Assembly (NCBI GenBank): GCA_002715785.1
Contig: PBAA01000026.1
Coordinates: 22,255 to 31,760, forward strand
Reading direction: 5' to 3'
Length of the DNA stretch: 9,506 nucleotides
DNA from: Gammaproteobacteria bacterium
GTDB lineage: Bacteria; Pseudomonadota; Gammaproteobacteria; Pseudomonadales; Azotimanducaceae
Position numbers and translations under genes: made by a program. Below the pieces are notes generated by a model. That model was not told where the DNA came from. It did no database searches and was given only the letters and a program-made list of their open reading frames with translations. Shown here one piece after another: positions 7,531 to 9,506 of this stretch; positions within the stretch are counted from its first letter, which is position 1; each line of letters begins with the position of its first letter.

Positions 7531-7776
7531 TTAGCCGCGGGTAACCCGCTTTACCTTCTTTTCGAAATTGGCGTCGCCCCGGGATCGCTTTCGTGATTCG
7601 TCCCACTCGAGCTTGGTGCGACAGATTCTCTGTTTTCGATGGCTTCCGGAAACCGGCAAATTCTTGCAAATCACTCGATCCAGTTCCAAGGTTGCAGCGT
7701 CCTTTCGGCTCTCAGAGCCAGCCACAACGCACAAGCTCACTAGGCAACACAATGCACCCAGCGCGCCAACATTCAT
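7531..7776 (-). CDS. Small secreted two-cysteine protein (hypothetical)
   Basis: An 81-residue protein of unknown function. Residues 1 to about 22 look like a signal peptide (MNVGALGALCCLVSLCVVAG), so the mature part of about 60 residues should be periplasmic. The mature part has the pattern VICKNLPVSGSHRKQRICRTKLEWDESRKR: two cysteines 15 residues apart, a GS turn between them, and then a T..EW segment, ending in a very basic tail. From memory, this C-(n)-GSR-(n)-C-T-EW layout recurs in many small proteobacterial secreted proteins, and the two cysteines could form a disulfide. I assign no activity. The ATG at 7776 overlaps the stop of the dienelactone-hydrolase gene by ATGA, which supports it being translated and coupled. 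Shadow status is unlikely given the signal peptide and the overlap. Confidence 0.7.
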   Translation of the reverse strand: MNVGALGALCCLVSLCVVAGSESRKDAATLELDRVICKNLPVSGSHRKQRICRTKLEWDESRKRSRGDANFEKKVKRVTRG

Positions 7777-8444
7777 CCCACGTGTTCCTCGAAAAACGTC
7801 AAGGTACGTTCGCGCGCAAGCTCTGCGGACGTCGCGTCATAACTGGCTCGGTGATCGCAGTTGAATCCGTGATCGGCCGCGTAAACATTGACGTCAACAT
7901 CCGGCAACGCTTTATTGATCTTCTCGACGTCGGTCATGGAAATGTGCGCATCGAGCTCGCCAAAATGCATGATGACGGGGCACTGGGCAACTTGCTCTAA
8001 TTCGCCCACTATTCCTCCGCCGTAGTACGCCGACGCACACGTAATACCCGTCAAACCACATGCAGAAAGCCAAGTTAAAAGCCCACCGTAACAATACCCA
8101 ACAACCCCAACATTCCCGTATTTACCGGCTTCTTCAATGGTCGCCTGTAAATCTTTTAGTGTGTCAGCGCGTTCCGTTCCCTGAAACGCCAGCGCAACCC
8201 CCCGACCCATGTCAGCTTCTTCATAACCCAGCTCGACGTCCCGTTCGGCACGATCAAATATTTGTGGCGCAATCGCCGCATAGCCTGCTCTTGCAAAGCC
8301 GTCCGTAACGTCACGGATATGATCGTTGACCCCAAAAATTTCCTGGATCACAACCACCCCGCCACGGGGTGCACCTTCTGGCAAGGCTTCATATGCCCCA
8401 AACGAAAAGCCGTCGACAGCCCGTAGTTGTCTCTGCGTACCCAT
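7773..8444 (-). CDS. Dienelactone hydrolase family protein
   Basis: Cytosolic alpha/beta hydrolase with a cysteine nucleophile, the fold of dienelactone hydrolase (carboxymethylenebutenolidase). At 223 residues it is near the usual length. The family residues are all present: QEIFG with Glu35, the nucleophile motif GYCYGG with Cys118, the acid Asp165 in FGELDAHI, and His192 in YAADHGFNCDHR. The substrate is unknown: many homologues lie outside chlorocatechol pathways and no such pathway gene is visible here, so the catabolic role should not be assumed. The ATG at 8444 is chosen because a perfect AGGAGG (8449-8454) lies four bases upstream; an in-frame TTG at 8462 lies before that site and is unlikely. 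It is divergent from the porin gene and overlaps the small secreted-protein gene by four bases. Confidence 0.94.
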   Translation of the reverse strand: MGTQRQLRAVDGFSFGAYEALPEGAPRGGVVVIQEIFGVNDHIRDVTDGFARAGYAAIAPQIFDRAERDVELGYEEADMGRGVALAFQGTERADTLKDLQATIEEAGKYGNVGVVGYCYGGLLTWLSACGLTGITCASAYYGGGIVGELEQVAQCPVIMHFGELDAHISMTDVEKINKALPDVDVNVYAADHGFNCDHRASYDATSAELARERTLTFFEEHVG

Positions 8445-8448
8445 TATT

Positions 8449-8454
8449 CCTCCT
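8449..8454 (-). promoter_or_regulatory. Shine-Dalgarno AGGAGG for the dienelactone-hydrolase gene
   Basis: Perfect AGGAGG four bases before the ATG at 8444. It rules out the upstream TTG start at 8462. Confidence 0.85.
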
Positions 8455-8541
8455 AACCCCAATCTCGCCGCGAGAGTCTAACCCACAAAGTGAACAACAA
8501 CCTGGCCGAAAGAAAGACGTTCGCGCGACAAATACTTAACA

Positions 8542-8575
8542 ACGTCACATGTCTGTAACAAAGCCCCATCACAAT
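8542..8575 (+). promoter_or_regulatory. Candidate PhoB-dependent promoter (Pho-box plus -10) for the porin gene
   Basis: ACGTCACATGTCTGTAAC at 8542-8559 fits the E. coli-type Pho-box (two CTGTCAT-like 7-mers 11 bases apart) at about 13 of 18 positions; the downstream half CTGTAAC is the better one. A -10-like CACAAT (8570-8575, four of six to TATAAT) begins ten bases after the box, the spacing known for PhoB-activated promoters that lack a -35. Transcription would start near 8582, about 48 bases before the porin ATG. The downstream gene being a phosphate-type porin makes this biologically sensible, but the match was made by eye and the upstream half-site is degenerate. Confidence 0.4.
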
Positions 8576-8584
8576 AGGCTTTGT
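8558..8584 (+). repeat. Perfect 8-bp inverted repeat in the porin leader
   Basis: ACAAAGCC (8558-8565) and GGCTTTGT (8577-8584) are exact inverted copies around an 11-base spacer. It could be an operator or an RNA hairpin. No T-run follows, so a terminator for plus-strand transcription is unlikely. It overlaps the candidate -10 at 8570-8575. Confidence 0.6.
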
Positions 8585-8629
8585 CGCCTGCTTGGCCGTG
8601 TGCGCGCGAATAGCCGAAGGTGCTATGTG

Positions 8630-9506
8630 ATGAAAACCCTTTTTTTGTATTCGCTCGCCTCTTTACTTATCGCATTCCAAGCTAGTGCGGATCAACCCGG
8701 CAATTGGACCAATAGCGGCTTCCAGATCACGTCACCGGGAGGCGCTTTTTCTTTCAAATTGGGCGGGCGGATGATGTGGGACGTCGATAGTTTTGACGGC
8801 GTCCTCAATCGTTCGAACGATGGTTCTCGTCGTCTCCGCAACGATCTTCGGCGTTCACGACTCGAACTTGGCGGGACGGCGTACGACGATTGGAAATTCA
8901 CGTTCGACGTCAATATCAAAGCTAAGGCGGGCGCAAGCAACACCCATCTCCACGCCGTTGGTGTTGGTTATACCGGACTCCACGCATTTGACATTTTTGT
9001 CGGCAGAACCAAAGAACCTTTCGGTCTTGAGGAATTGACGAGTTCGAAATCGATTTCCAGTATCGAACGAAATTACTTTACTGAGGCAACAGATACCGAC
9101 AGCCAGCCGCAGTTTGGAATCCGTCTAGATAGCAATGGTAGCGGTCTTGGTTGGAGTGTCGGTTTGTTTAACCCGGCCGGTGGCCCCAAGAAAAGCGATG
9201 GTAATAACCGGATCGCATTTACTGGACGCTTATTTGGAGCCCCAATAGACACGGGCTCGAAGACGCTGCATTTAGGGATTGCCTTCACCGACCGAAATAT
9301 CGATCGGCCGATCCAGCAAAAAGGATTCGCTCTCGACATTGCTGAATCTGGCGGAAAACTCGATTCATCCTCGCTCACGATCGACAGCGATCGGCAGTGG
9401 GGTGTTGAGGGTCTTTATATTTCTGGTCCGTTCAGTCTGCAATCTGAGGTATTCGTTAAGAAGGTCGGCGGGGCCAATGGCGGTCCCAGCGGCGACGTAC
9501 ACCACT
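8630..9506 (+). CDS. Phosphate-selective porin O/P family outer-membrane protein (3' end beyond window)
   Basis: Outer-membrane beta-barrel channel of the OprP/OprO family, which takes up phosphate or polyphosphate in Pseudomonas; the substrate here is inferred. The frame is open for 292 codons from the ATG at 8630 and runs off the right edge, so about 100 or more residues are missing compared with the usual 400-440. A signal peptide ends at Ala20 (QASA before DQPGN). Family landmarks follow: FKLGGRMMWDVDSFDG near 42-57, a basic span RRLRNDLRRSRLELGG (67-82), YDDWKFTFDVNIK, and GRTKEPFGLEELTSSKSISSIERN (125-148), the counterpart of the GQFKEPFSLEELTS motif of OprP. Alternating hydrophobic/polar strands fit a barrel. 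A GAAGG ribosome binding site lies at 8616-8620, nine bases upstream. It is transcribed away from the dienelactone-hydrolase gene, with a candidate Pho-box in the leader. Confidence 0.9.
   Translation, partial: MKTLFLYSLASLLIAFQASADQPGNWTNSGFQITSPGGAFSFKLGGRMMWDVDSFDGVLNRSNDGSRRLRNDLRRSRLELGGTAYDDWKFTFDVNIKAKAGASNTHLHAVGVGYTGLHAFDIFVGRTKEPFGLEELTSSKSISSIERNYFTEATDTDSQPQFGIRLDSNGSGLGWSVGLFNPAGGPKKSDGNNRIAFTGRLFGAPIDTGSKTLHLGIAFTDRNIDRPIQQKGFALDIAESGGKLDSSSLTIDSDRQWGVEGLYISGPFSLQSEVFVKKVGGANGGPSGDVHH

Noticed and set aside
7538..7550. GCGGGTAACCCGC palindrome as a terminator
   Set aside because: It lies inside the 3' coding end of the small gene and no T-run follows on the minus strand.
7773..8444. 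Assignment to chlorocatechol/aromatic degradation (clcD-type)
   Set aside because: Only the family fold and catalytic residues are seen; no other catabolic genes are nearby, so a specific substrate is not supported.
8692..9378. Minus-strand frames across the porin gene
   Set aside because: Antisense shadows of a long plus-strand frame with a signal peptide and porin O/P motifs.

Overview
The window looks like chromosomal DNA from a Gram-negative bacterium, most likely a gammaproteobacterium. It encodes an outer-membrane porin of the OprP/OprO type, a lipoprotein, and a TonB energy-transduction operon whose gene order (DUF3450 protein, TtpC-like protein, ExbB, ExbD, TonB, TPR protein) is typical of marine gammaproteobacteria related to the Vibrio/Shewanella TonB2-TtpC systems. 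Base composition is mid-range and even. No tRNA, rRNA, insertion sequence, integrase, phage gene or CRISPR array is visible. GTG starts are common (ribE, the TPR gene, tonB, exbB).

Layout, right to left along the minus strand. A dienelactone-hydrolase-family enzyme (7773-8444) overlaps by ATGA a small secreted two-cysteine protein (7531-7776). A gene-free stretch of about 320 bases follows. Then come six tightly packed genes: the DUF3450 periplasmic protein (6435-7211), the TtpC-like protein (4969-6432), ExbB (4432-4962), ExbD (4025-4432), TonB (3408-4010) and the exported TPR protein (2031-3398). After a 56-base gap come riboflavin synthase ribE (1345-1974) and a lipoprotein alpha/beta hydrolase (from 1373, running off the left edge) whose start lies inside ribE. 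Right of the dienelactone-hydrolase gene, and divergent from it, a plus-strand phosphate-selective-type porin begins at 8630 and runs off the right edge.

How they fit together. The six-gene block should form one inner-membrane/periplasm machine. ExbB and ExbD form the proton-driven motor, TonB carries force to outer-membrane receptors, and the TtpC-like coiled-coil protein with its own ExbB-type domain, the DUF3450 coiled-coil protein and the TPR protein are the accessory parts of this subtype. No TonB-dependent receptor lies in the window, so the cargo is unknown. The porin is an independent anion/phosphate uptake unit. Its leader carries a plausible Pho-box with a -10-like hexamer at the expected spacing, the most specific regulatory signal seen here. 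Riboflavin synthase and the hydrolase appear to ride downstream of the TonB block rather than share its function.
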